In this document: positions 36,267-45,550 of the stretch, piece by piece
Numbering within the stretch: position 1 is the first letter of the stretch
Layout of the letters: each line of letters begins with the position of its first letter
Position numbers and translations under genes: made by a program
Notes under the pieces: generated by a model
What the model was told of the DNA's origin: nothing
The model's database searches: none
The model's input: the letters and a program-made list of their open reading frames with translations, nothing else
Source: Bacteroidota bacterium
GTDB taxonomy: Bacteria; Bacteroidota; Bacteroidia; Cytophagales; Spirosomataceae
Direction: 5' to 3'
NCBI GenBank assembly: GCA_020161355.1
Contig: JAIUOF010000001.1
Coordinates: 434,001 to 498,000, forward strand
Length of the DNA: 64,000 nucleotides

Positions 36267-37439
36267 ATGAACCTTATTTTTGAAAACATCATCTCCGAAA
36301 AAAGCATCCAGTTGGTTTTATCTATGCTGGTTTCTTTTCTTATTACCTGGAGATCAATTCCTGTCATAATTAATATTTGCAATATTAAAGGCTTGATGGT
36401 TGATCCTATTAAAAGGAGTTCGCACGAGCACCCTACACCAACTTTTGGCGGAGTTGCAATTTTTGCAAGTACACTCATCGGATACATGTTGTGGAATTTT
36501 TTCGACGAAGGATATCTTTTACACAAAGTTATGGCAGGACTTGTGATTCTTTTTTTCCTCGGAATAAAAGATGATCTTTTTGCTCTGGATGCTTTGAAAA
36601 AATTAGGCTCACAGGTGCTGGTGGCAATACTCGTAGTAGTTGGAAGTGATTTGAGGATTACATCTTTTTTTGGAATTTTTGGGATTTATGAGTTACCCTA
36701 TATTATTAGTGCCTTATTTACGATATTTCTGTTTGTTGCTCTAATCAATTCATTTAATTTGATTGATGGTATTGACGGTTTGTCTGGAGGCATTGGAATG
36801 ATTGCCTCAGCTGGTTTCAGTTTGTGGTTTGCATTAAACAATCAATGGTCACTTGCTGCTTTAGGTTTTTCGCTTTCGGCTTCATTATTTGGTTTTTTAA
36901 GATACAATTTCTCTATTAATAATAAAATATTCATGGGGGATACAGGCTCACTGATTGTCGGTTTTATTATCTCGGTTTTAGCTATTCAGTTTGTTCAGTT
37001 TAATGTATTCAATACACACACCGAAACTGTTTATCAAAACGCCCCCGTTATTGCAATAATCCTTTTATGCGTTCCTATTTTTGATACGCTAAGAGTTTTT
37101 GGTTTGAGGATATTGAAAGGGAAATCACCATTTAAAGCAGATAGATTACACCTTCATCATCTGATGGTTGACAACGGTTTATCTCATATAGCTACTTCAT
37201 TTATCCTTTATTTTGCTACAATATCCTTAACAACCATTACTTACGTTTTAAGAACTTTCTTTACCAACACTCAATTAAGTCTTTATACCATAGGTCTTTT
37301 CGGTTTATACCTGATTCTTTCCCGATCACTTGAAATAAGAAGAGTAAAGTACCACAAACAAAAAATGACTTCCAAAGAACTCAAGAAAAACGGAGTAAAA
37401 TCTAAAATTAAATTTGAAGGAAGTATCAATCCGAATTAA
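36267..37439 (+). CDS. Undecaprenyl-phosphate GlcNAc-1-phosphate transferase (MraY/WecA family)
   Basis: A 390-residue integral membrane enzyme with about ten transmembrane helices. Diagnostic motifs are RSSHEHPTPTFGG near residue 55, IDGIDGLSGG (Mg-binding Asp pair, about 170) and FMGDTGSL (about 229), with the cytoplasmic HLHHLMVDNGLSH loop near 295. It starts polysaccharide synthesis by loading a sugar phosphate on undecaprenyl phosphate; WecA rather than MraY is indicated by the HLHH loop. Followed by a terminator. Confidence 0.9.
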   Translation: MNLIFENIISEKSIQLVLSMLVSFLITWRSIPVIINICNIKGLMVDPIKRSSHEHPTPTFGGVAIFASTLIGYMLWNFFDEGYLLHKVMAGLVILFFLGIKDDLFALDALKKLGSQVLVAILVVVGSDLRITSFFGIFGIYELPYIISALFTIFLFVALINSFNLIDGIDGLSGGIGMIASAGFSLWFALNNQWSLAALGFSLSASLFGFLRYNFSINNKIFMGDTGSLIVGFIISVLAIQFVQFNVFNTHTETVYQNAPVIAIILLCVPIFDTLRVFGLRILKGKSPFKADRLHLHHLMVDNGLSHIATSFILYFATISLTTITYVLRTFFTNTQLSLYTIGLFGLYLILSRSLEIRRVKYHKQKMTSKELKKNGVKSKIKFEGSINPN

Positions 37440-37460
37440 GTATTATTTTCTTTCAATAAT

Positions 37461-37490
37461 AAAAAAAGCCGGAAAAACCGGCTTTTTTTT
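37461..37490. terminator. Bidirectional terminator
   Basis: AAAAAGCCGG and CCGGCTTTTT arms around an AAAAA loop, with T and A runs on either side; it separates the WecA-like gene from guaA and touches the guaA stop codon. Confidence 0.9.
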
Positions 37491-39019
37491 TATTCCCACT
37501 CTATTGTAGCAGGTGGTTTCGAACTAATATCATATACTACGCGGTTGACACCTTTTACTTTATTAATAATTTTATTGGATATCTCCCCTAAGAAATCATA
37601 AGGTAAATGAGCCCAGTCTGCAGTCATTCCATCTACACTGGTAACCGCCCTTAAGGCAACAACACTTTCATAGGTTCGCTCATCGCCCATGACACCAACA
37701 CTTTGAACAGGCAAAAGCATGGCACCAGCTTGCCAGGTGTATTCATAGAGGCCGGTTTCTTTCAATCCATTGATAAAAATGGCATCAACTTCCTGCAAAA
37801 TCTGAACTTTCTCAGGTGTAACTTCACCTAAGATTCTAATTCCAAGACCAGGCCCGGGGAATGGATGTCTGCCCAGAATATGCTGAGGCATTCCCATACT
37901 TGCTCCAACTTCTCTTACACCATCTTTAAATAACAATTTTAAAGGCTCAACAATTTTCAATTTCATAAAATCAGGAAGGCCTCCCACATTGTGATGCGAT
38001 TTTATGGTTACTGATGGCCCCTTTACCGATACAGATTCGATAATATCGGGATATATAGTGCCTTGGGCCAACCATTTTACATCCTGAATTTTATGGGCTT
38101 CATCATCAAAAACCTCAATAAAAGTCTTTCCAATAGCCTTTCTTTTATCTTCCGGGTCAGTTTTACCTTTTAATGCATCATAAAATCTGCTTTTGGCATC
38201 AACTCCCACGACATTTAATCCAAGCCCTTTATAAGACTCTAAAACCTGGTCAAATTCATCTTTCCTCAGTAAACCATTATCAACAAAAATGCAATAAAGA
38301 TTTTTGCCAATAGCTTTATGAATTAACAAAGCTGCAACAGAGGAATCTACACCACCAGAAAGGCCTAAAACGACTTTATCTTCCTTTAACTGCTCTTTAA
38401 GTTCAGCAACAGTAGCATCTACAAACGACTGAGCAGTATAACTTTGATCACAACCACAAATATTAACCACAAAGTTTTTGAGAAGGATTTTTCCATCTTC
38501 AGAATGGGTTACTTCCGGATGAAATTGAATACCGAAAGTAAGCTCATCATTGAAAACAAAACCTGCGTTTTTTACCGAATTAGTAGATGCTAAAAGTCTG
38601 CTGTTTGTAGGAAGGGCAGTAATTGTATCGCCATGTGACATCCAAACCTGGGTGTTATCTTTTATTCCGTCAAAAAGATGATTGGAATTATCAAAATCAT
38701 GCAAAAAAGCCCTTCCGTATTCTCTTGTTTCAGAGGCTTCAACGTTCCCCCCATTTTTTATAGCTAATAGTTGAGCTCCGTAGCATACTCCTAAAACCGG
38801 AATTTTTCCTCTGAAACTCATATCGATATCTGGTGAGCCTTCTTCTCTAACGCTACAGGGACTACCTGAAAGAATTATTCCCTTAATATTTTTCGTAATT
38901 TCAGGAATCTTGTGAAACGGATGTATTTCACAATATACATGCAATTCCCTTACTCTTCTGGCTATAAGTTGGGTATATTGAGAACCAAAATCAATAATCA
39001 AAATCTCTTGCTGAGTCAT
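37490..39019 (-). CDS. guaA: GMP synthase (glutamine-hydrolysing)
   Basis: GuaA converts XMP to GMP using glutamine and ATP. The 509-residue protein has an N-terminal class I glutaminase (nucleophile Cys79 in GVCYGAQ; His and Glu in [10 protein letters not shown]) and a C-terminal ATP-pyrophosphatase with the P-loop [10 protein letters not shown] near residue 219 and the GMP-synthase dimerisation tail ending in the family motif PPATIEWE. Length and order are canonical. It is monocistronic, bounded by terminators. Confidence 0.98.
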   Translation of the reverse strand: MTQQEILIIDFGSQYTQLIARRVRELHVYCEIHPFHKIPEITKNIKGIILSGSPCSVREEGSPDIDMSFRGKIPVLGVCYGAQLLAIKNGGNVEASETREYGRAFLHDFDNSNHLFDGIKDNTQVWMSHGDTITALPTNSRLLASTNSVKNAGFVFNDELTFGIQFHPEVTHSEDGKILLKNFVVNICGCDQSYTAQSFVDATVAELKEQLKEDKVVLGLSGGVDSSVAALLIHKAIGKNLYCIFVDNGLLRKDEFDQVLESYKGLGLNVVGVDAKSRFYDALKGKTDPEDKRKAIGKTFIEVFDDEAHKIQDVKWLAQGTIYPDIIESVSVKGPSVTIKSHHNVGGLPDFMKLKIVEPLKLLFKDGVREVGASMGMPQHILGRHPFPGPGLGIRILGEVTPEKVQILQEVDAIFINGLKETGLYEYTWQAGAMLLPVQSVGVMGDERTYESVVALRAVTSVDGMTADWAHLPYDFLGEISNKIINKVKGVNRVVYDISSKPPATIEWE

Positions 39020-39107
39020 TCTTAAGTAATTTTTTTAAATATTTTTCAAATAATCGAATCAAAAAGGCCTAAAACCAATATAACCAAAAATAATCGTAAA
39101 ATAGCTT

Positions 39108-39115
39108 TAAATTTG
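39108..39115 (+). promoter_or_regulatory. -7 element of the FtsX-type permease gene
   Basis: TAAATTTG matches TAnnTTTG, 19 bases before the ATG at 39135. Confidence 0.45.
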
Positions 39116-39134
39116 CGGAACCAAACTCCTGAGC

Positions 39135-40355
39135 ATGAAAGTAGCCTACTATCTGGCAAAAAAAATACGGTTTACCAAAAACCAGGCATTTTCTTCTGTA
39201 ATAATCAAAGTAGGTATTGCTTCCGTTGCAATTGCTGTTTCGGTTCTGATATTATCATTTTTCGTGCTTTATGGATTTAAAAACACCATAAAATCAAAAC
39301 TGTTTGGCCAAACTTCACATATTCAGATTAGCAAAATTACACTTAATCGGTCGTTTGAGGAAACAAGTATGCCAAATAATTTGGAACGTGAACAAAAAAC
39401 AAGGAATCTTCCAAATATTAAATCGATAAACAAAATTGCTTTAAAATCAGTAATTCTAAAATCTGAAGATGCTATCGCGGGAGTGGTATTTAAAGGAATC
39501 GACAAAAACTATGACTGGTCAGAATTTAAAGAAAATCTTATTGCAGGAAGATTGCCCGATTTTGGTAAGGACTCGGTTTCAAAAGAAATAATTGTAAGTC
39601 AAAAAATTCTGAATGATTTGGATTTAAAACTCAACGATGACCTTTTGGTATATTTTATTCAGAATCCACCTCGTGCCCGTAAGTTAAAAATTGTTGGGAT
39701 TTACAATACCAATGTCGAAGAATTGGACCAGCTTTATTTCTATGGAGATATTAATCAGGTAAGAAAAATTAATAACTGGGATGAAGGGCAGTTTGGTCAT
39801 TATGAAATTTATTTGAAGGATATTTCACTTATTGAGGAAACAAAAGAAAGTCTTCTTGAAATTTTTCCTCAGGAATATGAAGTTTTAAAAGTAACAGAGA
39901 TTCTTCCTCAATTTTTTGATTGGTTCAAACTTCTCGACAGAAATATTATTCTAGTTATTTTTCTGATTTTAATCGTAGCGGGTTTTAATATGATATCTGT
40001 ATTACTGATAATGATAATGGAAAGAACACCAATGGTAGGCTTGTTAAAATCTATTGGAAGTACAGATGGTACAATAAGGTCGATATTTTTATCTAATGGG
40101 GGAAGAATCACCTTTAAAGGTTTGATTTTCGGGAATCTTATTGCCATTTCATTGGCATTTATTCAATCAAAATTTCATATCATAAAACTGGATGCCAGCA
40201 ATTACTATATGGAGTATGTCCCCATTGAATGGAACTGGTGGGTAGTTTTATTGGTCAATATCAGTATTTTTCTGGTGATTCTCCTTATAACCTTTATTCC
40301 TGCAATGATTATAAAAAAAATAAGCCCCGTTCAGGCCTTGAAATACAAAGATTGA
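39135..40355 (+). CDS. FtsX/LolC-type ABC transporter permease
   Basis: A 406-residue membrane protein with one N-terminal helix (about 23-46), a periplasmic MacB-PCD domain (about 50-255) and three C-terminal helices (about 272-295, 323-345, 365-390), the FtsX topology. The end motif ISPVQALKYKD is typical of LolC/LolE proteins that release lipoproteins from the inner membrane. Its ATPase partner is not next to it. It could instead act in a MacB-like export system. Confidence 0.85.
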   Translation: MKVAYYLAKKIRFTKNQAFSSVIIKVGIASVAIAVSVLILSFFVLYGFKNTIKSKLFGQTSHIQISKITLNRSFEETSMPNNLEREQKTRNLPNIKSINKIALKSVILKSEDAIAGVVFKGIDKNYDWSEFKENLIAGRLPDFGKDSVSKEIIVSQKILNDLDLKLNDDLLVYFIQNPPRARKLKIVGIYNTNVEELDQLYFYGDINQVRKINNWDEGQFGHYEIYLKDISLIEETKESLLEIFPQEYEVLKVTEILPQFFDWFKLLDRNIILVIFLILIVAGFNMISVLLIMIMERTPMVGLLKSIGSTDGTIRSIFLSNGGRITFKGLIFGNLIAISLAFIQSKFHIIKLDASNYYMEYVPIEWNWWVVLLVNISIFLVILLITFIPAMIIKKISPVQALKYKD

Positions 40356-40427
40356 AATTCATATTTAAAATTAATAGTCATTGATTTTTCAAAACTTCAG
40401 ATTTTCAGAACAAGGTATACATGTAAA

Positions 40428-40463
40428 AAAAAGAGGTCTGCCTAATTAAGCAAACCTCTTTCC
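40428..40463. terminator. Terminator between the permease and the LiaF-like gene
   Basis: AAAGAGGTCTGC (40430-40441) pairs with GCAAACCTCTTT (40450-40461) with one mismatch; A run upstream, T run downstream. It can stop transcription from both sides. The 70 bases before it hold nothing recognisable. Confidence 0.85.
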
Positions 40464-40477
40464 CTTTTCATCGCTTA

Positions 40478-41485
40478 TTAATACCTGTCGACTGTAACAG
40501 CCGATAAACCACTTTCTATTTCGATATAGATTTTATTTTTTGCTGATGCGAAATTATCAGTTTTCCAATGACCGGGTTTGTCTTTGCTAAAACCATTAAA
40601 ATCTTTTGCATTCAGAGCTCCATCCATATTGATTTGACAACCGGAATTTTTAGGCACTAAAATTTTAATTTTTGCAACACCACTCTCAACCCTAATTTTA
40701 GACTCTGCTAGCTTTTCACCCATTTTAAGATTTATATCTGCAGCACCGGTTTCCATTTTTATGTCTCTGACTTTGTAGTCTCTTAGATCAAATTTTAACT
40801 GACCTGCACCAATTCCCAAATCCAAATCCCAAACCGGAGTTTTATTAAGTTTAAGATAAACATCATTGTCAAACCCTTTTCCAACTTTAATGTTGTTGGA
40901 GTTGTTTTTCGAATTCATCTTAAATTTAATCTCGTGTATATTCCCCTTTTTCTCATCTTCAAGTTTAAATTTCGAACCATATAATCTTGAATTTGCTTCA
41001 AAAATATTACCTGATTGTGGTTCTTCTAAATGAAACTCAGCGGCACCACCTCCTACTTCTAACTGACCATATTCTACACCAGGCTGCATAAGCACTGAAA
41101 ACTGCTGATTACTTCTTCCTTTTATGGCAGTAGTGTCATTTTCATCAGAATCGTAATCTTCATAGTCATTTGATGAATCGTCATCCCATTCAAAATTCAA
41201 TTCTTCATCCAAATTTTCTTTGACATTATCAATTGTTCTGGTAGAAGCATTGTAAATTGCAAGAGGAATTGCAAATGCTATTAATAGAGCAGTCGTGGGG
41301 TTAAATATGGTTTTTTTATGATTAAATAAAACCGCTACACCCGCCAAAATGATAAATAAAGGCCAGAATTTCGCAATGTCACGTAATGATATATCAAATT
41401 GAAACCAATCGTTGATATAACCCAAAAAGAACACTCCAAATGCCACTAAAATGGCACCTCCGAATATATTACCACGGTTGTTCAT
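40478..41485 (-). CDS. LiaF-like envelope-stress membrane protein
   Basis: A 335-residue protein. Three or four short transmembrane helices at the N-terminus (GGAILVAFGVFFLGY... WPLFIILAGVAVLF... TALLIAFAIPLAI) form a LiaF/DUF5668-type unit, followed by an acidic linker (EWDDDSSNDYEDYDSDEND) and a beta-rich domain (about 130-335) of the LiaF C-terminal type. In Gram-positives LiaF represses LiaRS envelope-stress signalling; the role here is unknown. It follows the PspC gene by 11 bases. Confidence 0.78.
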   Translation of the reverse strand: MNNRGNIFGGAILVAFGVFFLGYINDWFQFDISLRDIAKFWPLFIILAGVAVLFNHKKTIFNPTTALLIAFAIPLAIYNASTRTIDNVKENLDEELNFEWDDDSSNDYEDYDSDENDTTAIKGRSNQQFSVLMQPGVEYGQLEVGGGAAEFHLEEPQSGNIFEANSRLYGSKFKLEDEKKGNIHEIKFKMNSKNNSNNIKVGKGFDNDVYLKLNKTPVWDLDLGIGAGQLKFDLRDYKVRDIKMETGAADINLKMGEKLAESKIRVESGVAKIKILVPKNSGCQINMDGALNAKDFNGFSKDKPGHWKTDNFASAKNKIYIEIESGLSAVTVDRY

Positions 41486-41496
41486 TATGATTTATA

Positions 41497-41964
41497 TTAA
41501 TAACCTGTACCGGTGTTTGGAGTGTTATTGATGTTATTATCTTCGTCTTTATCTTTAACGATAATCCATACACCTAATCCAATCAGGATTAAAGGCCAAA
41601 GGTTTTTTACGTAAGAAAAAAGATTGATGTCGAAGAAAGTTTTGAAAGAAAAGATTGCACCCAGAATTATTAAAATCAGGCCACCAACCATATTTCCGTT
41701 TCTATTTTGATTGCTCATTATTTTTGTTGTTTTAATGTTATAATTATTATCCGAATTTCCACTTTCAAACCCTCCGGCATACACCGAAGAGTAGGCTTTG
41801 GGCAAAACAGCCCATAAAATAATGTACGCTATGCCTATTGGCAATGGGGTGAAAAATAATATTACGAAGACCACCCGCACCAACGTAACATCTGTTTTGA
41901 GTTCATCTGCCAATCCCAGGCAGACTCCCCCTAAGACACTGTCTTGATTTTTGATTCTGTTCAT
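41497..41964 (-). CDS. PspC domain - LiaF-like membrane protein fusion
   Basis: A 155-residue protein. Residues 1-60 are a PspC domain (GGVCLGLADELKTDVTLVRVVFVILFF... YIILWAVLPK) with one or two helices; about 95-145 repeats a LiaF/DUF5668 helix pair (MVGGLILIILGAIF... LWPLILIGLGVWII). The linker (about 75-95) contains an internal Met (MSNQNRNG) and looks like a former intergenic spacer read in frame. PspC senses membrane stress in Enterobacteria. It leads the pair with the LiaF-like gene. Confidence 0.82.
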   Translation of the reverse strand: MNRIKNQDSVLGGVCLGLADELKTDVTLVRVVFVILFFTPLPIGIAYIILWAVLPKAYSSVYAGGFESGNSDNNYNIKTTKIMSNQNRNGNMVGGLILIILGAIFSFKTFFDINLFSYVKNLWPLILIGLGVWIIVKDKDEDNNINNTPNTGTGY

Positions 41965-41994
41965 TTTTTATAGCTTTTCATTTTTTTGATGATA

Positions 41995-42002
41995 CAAAGC
42001 TA
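41995..42002 (-). promoter_or_regulatory. -7 element of the PspC gene
   Basis: TAGCTTTG on the minus strand matches TAnnTTTG, 30 bases before the ATG at 41964; CAAA at 42028-42031 is a poorly spaced -33 candidate. Confidence 0.45.
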
Positions 42003-42084
42003 TATCTAAATCAGGTACTGTGTAATACAAACTACATAAGTGGTATTTTGATTTGATAAACTGAAAATATACGTTTTAAACTAT

Positions 42085-42651
42085 TCAGTTATATTTTTCC
42101 TCAATATAATCCAAAGCGTCCATTAGGTCATCATATTGATTTATTCCGGTTTGTATTTCTTTACTTCCCAGAAATCCAAAACCGGAAATTCCTTTAATTT
42201 CTTTTTTTACATTTTCATATTCATAACCAACTAAAACAGGAATATTGTATGCTCCAATATTCTGATTATTTTCAAAAGAATTATTTAACAAAAGGAAATT
42301 AAGTTTAGTAAAATCTTGGTATTGTAGTTCAATATCTTCAATTTCCAGGATTTTTACCTCAGAATTCATTTCTTCAGATAACTCAAAAAATTGATTTTTG
42401 TCCAAAATCACACCATCTAGTTGATGTTGGTTGCATATTTCAATTAAATCATCAATATTACCCTGAGAAAACGAACCCAACACTTTTATTCCGCTTAACC
42501 ATGTCTTTATTTCCTTAAATCTTTCAGATTCAATATGATTTTCTGATTGAGGATTAAATTCAAAGCTTATAAAATCCACCAACATTCCGGCACAATAGCG
42601 TGCTTCAGAAAGGCTGGTTATGTTTTTAACCAATAGGATTGGCTTAGTCAT
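42085..42651 (-). CDS. TrpF-like beta/alpha-barrel protein, catalytic Cys missing
   Basis: A 188-residue protein starting at ATG 42651 (the frame is open further upstream, but that extension covers the mnmA promoter and is not homologous). It resembles phosphoribosylanthranilate isomerase: the N-terminal LVKNITSLSEAR aligns with TrpF KICGIT, then ISFEFNPQSENHI with F(Y)PKS, KVLGSF and LDGVIL. The TrpF catalytic Cys is replaced by Lys, the LHG of the second half reads LDK, and the C-terminal phosphate-binding loop is reduced. So it is probably not an isomerase. Role unknown. Confidence 0.7.
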   Translation of the reverse strand: MTKPILLVKNITSLSEARYCAGMLVDFISFEFNPQSENHIESERFKEIKTWLSGIKVLGSFSQGNIDDLIEICNQHQLDGVILDKNQFFELSEEMNSEVKILEIEDIELQYQDFTKLNFLLLNNSFENNQNIGAYNIPVLVGYEYENVKKEIKGISGFGFLGSKEIQTGINQYDDLMDALDYIEEKYN

Positions 42652-42667
42652 TATTTTCAATTTTTTG

Positions 42668-42700
42668 CAAAAATAGCCAAGAACCAATTTAATGACCAAA
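42668..42700 (-). promoter_or_regulatory. Promoter of the TrpF-like gene
   Basis: On the minus strand TTTG (42700-42697), 21 bases, TATTTTTG (42675-42668), 16 bases before the ATG. It lies back to back with the mnmA promoter, whose -33 region would fall inside it. Confidence 0.6.
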
Positions 42701-42707
42701 ATGTTAG

Positions 42708-42715
42708 TAATTTTG
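42708..42715 (+). promoter_or_regulatory. -7 element of mnmA
   Basis: TAATTTTG matches TAnnTTTG, 39 bases before the mnmA ATG, implying a leader of roughly 30-35 bases that is mostly the hairpin at 42729-42745. Confidence 0.55.
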
Positions 42716-42728
42716 TAGAAAATAAACG

Positions 42729-42745
42729 GAGGGCTTTGAACCCTC
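42729..42745 (+). promoter_or_regulatory. Anticodon-arm-like hairpin in the mnmA leader
   Basis: GAGGG-CTTTGAA-CCCTC gives a perfect 5-base-pair stem and a 7-base loop. Read as a tRNA anticodon loop it is C32, U33, UUG, A37, A38, i.e. a tRNA-Gln(UUG) arm, a substrate type of MnmA. It ends 9 bases before the mnmA start codon. A regulatory role is inference. Confidence 0.4.
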
Positions 42746-42754
42746 GACAGTAAA

Positions 42755-43861
42755 ATGAGCAAAAAAGGACGTGTTTTAGTCGCCATGAGTGGCGGCATTG
42801 ATAGTTCGTTAGCAGCAGTGCTATTACACGAACAAGGTTATGAAGTTATTGGCATGACCATGAAAACCTGGGATTACGCCTCCAGTGGTGGCACAAAAAA
42901 AGAAACCGGCTGCTGTAGCCTTGATTCTATTAACGATGCCCGGCATATTGCAGTAGAGCTTGGTTTTCCTCACTATATTCTTGATATCAGGTCAGAGTTT
43001 GGAGATTATGTAATTGATCATTTTTCAGGTGAATACCTTGAAGGAAGAACCCCTAATCCTTGTGTGCTGTGCAATACACACATAAAATGGGATGCTTTGC
43101 TCAGGAGAGCCGATAATCTCGGATGCGACTATATCGCAACCGGACATTATGCAAAAATCAGGGAAGAAAATGGACGCTATGTAATTTCAAAAGGACTTGA
43201 TGCTACTAAAGATCAGAGTTATGTGCTTTGGGGAGTGTCGCAGGAAAGTTTAAGCCGGACACTGTTACCACTTGGAGGATATACCAAAGACCAAATCAGG
43301 GATATGGCAAGAGAAAAAGGCTTCTACGATTTAGTAAATAAATCAGAGTCCTATGAGATATGTTTTGTGCCTGATAATGATTACCGGGGATTCTTGAAAA
43401 GAAGAATTGAAGGACTGGAAGAACGTGTAAAAGGAGGAAATTTTGTACTGGAAAACGGACAAATCGTTGGTAAACATGAAGGCTATCCATTCTATACCAT
43501 TGGCCAAAGAAAAGGGCTTAAAGTGGCGATGGGATATCCTGTATTTGTAACAGAGATACGAAAAGAAACCAATGAAGTGGTGTTGGGCACTGAAGAATTT
43601 CTAAAAAGAAATGCGATGCACGTCGGAAAGCTAAACCTTCAAAAATATGCAATTATACCCGAAAATGGCTTGGAAACAATCACAAAAATCAGGTATAAGG
43701 ATCAGGGACAAGAGGCCTTTTTAAAACAAATAGGTGATGATAAGCTGGAGATTCAATTCAAAAATCCTGTAAATGCTATAGCTCCCGGTCAGGCAGCTGT
43801 TTTTTACGAAAATGATGATGTAATAGGAGGGGGCTGGATTCTGAAAAGTTTTAATATATAA
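42755..43861 (+). CDS. mnmA: tRNA-specific 2-thiouridylase MnmA
   Basis: MnmA thiolates U34 of tRNA-Gln, -Lys and -Glu using ATP and relayed sulfur. The 368-residue protein has the PP-loop MSGGIDSS (11-18), a CCS motif near residue 53, the nucleophile Cys103 in NPCVLCN, a second catalytic Cys in ESYEICFVPDND near 202, and the C-terminal beta domain starting around GQRKGL. It converges on dnaB with 5 bases between stops. The upstream hairpin may connect its expression to tRNA status. Confidence 0.97.
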   Translation: MSKKGRVLVAMSGGIDSSLAAVLLHEQGYEVIGMTMKTWDYASSGGTKKETGCCSLDSINDARHIAVELGFPHYILDIRSEFGDYVIDHFSGEYLEGRTPNPCVLCNTHIKWDALLRRADNLGCDYIATGHYAKIREENGRYVISKGLDATKDQSYVLWGVSQESLSRTLLPLGGYTKDQIRDMAREKGFYDLVNKSESYEICFVPDNDYRGFLKRRIEGLEERVKGGNFVLENGQIVGKHEGYPFYTIGQRKGLKVAMGYPVFVTEIRKETNEVVLGTEEFLKRNAMHVGKLNLQKYAIIPENGLETITKIRYKDQGQEAFLKQIGDDKLEIQFKNPVNAIAPGQAAVFYENDDVIGGGWILKSFNI

Positions 43862-43866
43862 AGATT

Positions 43867-45438
43867 CTAAAATGGATATTCTTCGTCAGGATTTGGAAGT
43901 TCCGGATCCTGATTACCTTGATTTAATTTACTTTTAAAAGTTGCAAATCCAATATCAGATCCTTTACTCTCAAAATCACCAATGCCCGAATTCTGGCTAA
44001 AAGATGCGGCATTTCCTCCATAACTCGCTGATGAGGAATAATCCCCAATATTTGCGAACTTAGTATATTTTCCAATAAACTGCAATTTGATGTTGTCAGT
44101 AGTACCTGCTCTGTTTTTTGCAATAATCACCTCTCCAATTCCTTCGGTTGAATTACCCAACTCATCCTCAGTGATTTTATAATATTCAGGCCTGTACAAA
44201 AACATTACCATGTCGGCATCTTGCTCTATTGAGCCAGACTCCCTCAAATCAGAAAGTTGAGGCCTTTTATCACCACCGCGGGTTTCAACAGCACGACTCA
44301 ACTGGGAGAGAGCCAAAACCGGAACTTCAAGTTCTTTTGCAAGGTTTTTCAAAGACCGCGATATGGCAGCAATTTCCTGCTCGCGACTACTTGAAACGCC
44401 AGAGCCATCATCACCCGTCATCAGCTGCAAATAATCAATGATTACCATTTGAATATTATGCTGGGCTTTTAATCTGCGACATTTTGCCCTCAGTTCCAGT
44501 ATCGACAAAGCCGGGGTGTCATCAATAAATACAGAGCTTTTTGAAAGTTTGTTAATTCTATGATGCAGTTGTTCCCACTCATGAGGCTGAAGAGTTCCTT
44601 TTCTCAGTTTCTCACTATCAATTTCAGCTTCTGCCGATATCATCCTTAGCATCAATTGTGTGGCCGACATTTCCAAAGAAAAAATAGCTACAGGATAATT
44701 ATGATCTACTGCCGCATTTCGCATTGAAGAAACCACGAATGCAGTTTTACCCATACCTGGTCGTGCGGCAATGATCGTAAGTTCAGTTTTTTGCCATCCA
44801 CCTGTTAGAGCATCAAGTTCAGTAAATCCACTGGGAATTCCCGTAAGACCTCCTGCATTGTTTTGTTTCTTTTGCTCGAGTTCGTTTATCGAAAGACGCA
44901 TGATTGTATTTGCGTCCAGGTAATTCTTTTTTATATTTTTTTCAGAAATCGAAAAGAAGGATTGTTCAGTTTTATTAAGCAGATCAAAAATATCATTTGT
45001 GTCAGAAAAGCCTTCCGCCATAATCTCATTTGCTACACTTATCATCTCACGTTTTACCGCAGCCTGGCTAATTGCCAAAGCATGGTATTCGATGTTGGCT
45101 GAAGAGTTAACTTTACTGCTAAGAGTAGCAATATATTTGGCTCCACCTACCTTCTGAATTTGATTGGTCTTTCTGAGTTGTCTAACCACGCTTAAGGTAT
45201 CAATTGGTTCTGCATTATTGTAAAGTTCGAGCATCGCCTGATAGATAACCTGGTGGGCTTCGTTATAAAATCCGGATGGGCTAATTAGTTCATTTACAGT
45301 CGAAAATGAATCTTTATCAATGAGGATTGCCCCCAACACAGCCTCTTCCATCTCAGGAACCTGAGGTGCAGACTTCCCCTGTTGGAAGGCCAATCTGTCA
45401 TTGACATTCTTAATATTTATAGATTCACTAAAAGCCAA
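43867..45438 (-). CDS. dnaB: Replicative DNA helicase DnaB
   Basis: DnaB unwinds DNA ahead of the replisome. The 523-residue protein has the N-terminal primase-interacting domain ('PQVPEMEEAVLGAILIDKDSF', 25-45) and the RecA-type motor: Walker A AARPGMGKTAF near residue 224, Walker B MVIIDYLQLM near 330, and the arginine finger region. No intein is present. The C-terminal tail is longer and Ser/Gly-rich, as in other Bacteroidota. Divergent from phoH. Confidence 0.97.
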   Translation of the reverse strand: MAFSESINIKNVNDRLAFQQGKSAPQVPEMEEAVLGAILIDKDSFSTVNELISPSGFYNEAHQVIYQAMLELYNNAEPIDTLSVVRQLRKTNQIQKVGGAKYIATLSSKVNSSANIEYHALAISQAAVKREMISVANEIMAEGFSDTNDIFDLLNKTEQSFFSISEKNIKKNYLDANTIMRLSINELEQKKQNNAGGLTGIPSGFTELDALTGGWQKTELTIIAARPGMGKTAFVVSSMRNAAVDHNYPVAIFSLEMSATQLMLRMISAEAEIDSEKLRKGTLQPHEWEQLHHRINKLSKSSVFIDDTPALSILELRAKCRRLKAQHNIQMVIIDYLQLMTGDDGSGVSSSREQEIAAISRSLKNLAKELEVPVLALSQLSRAVETRGGDKRPQLSDLRESGSIEQDADMVMFLYRPEYYKITEDELGNSTEGIGEVIIAKNRAGTTDNIKLQFIGKYTKFANIGDYSSSASYGGNAASFSQNSGIGDFESKGSDIGFATFKSKLNQGNQDPELPNPDEEYPF

Positions 45439-45550
45439 AATTTTTTGGGTTATCGGTTTTTCAAATGCAATAATAATTTAAAATTTTAACACAAAAATTC
45501 CACAAAATATTTGCTTTTTTAAAATCAGTTATTAATCAATTTGTTAGAAA

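Noticed and set aside
42729..42748. T-arm-like fragment of a tRNA gene before mnmA
   Set aside because: The loop CTTTGAA does not follow the T-loop pattern TTCRANN, and there is no acceptor, D or anticodon arm and no CCA end around it; it reads better as an anticodon-arm-like leader hairpin.
42652..42798. N-terminal extension of the TrpF-like protein to 42798
   Set aside because: The extra 49 residues are non-homologous, overlap the mnmA 5' end and its promoter, and the ATG at 42651 gives the barrel start directly.
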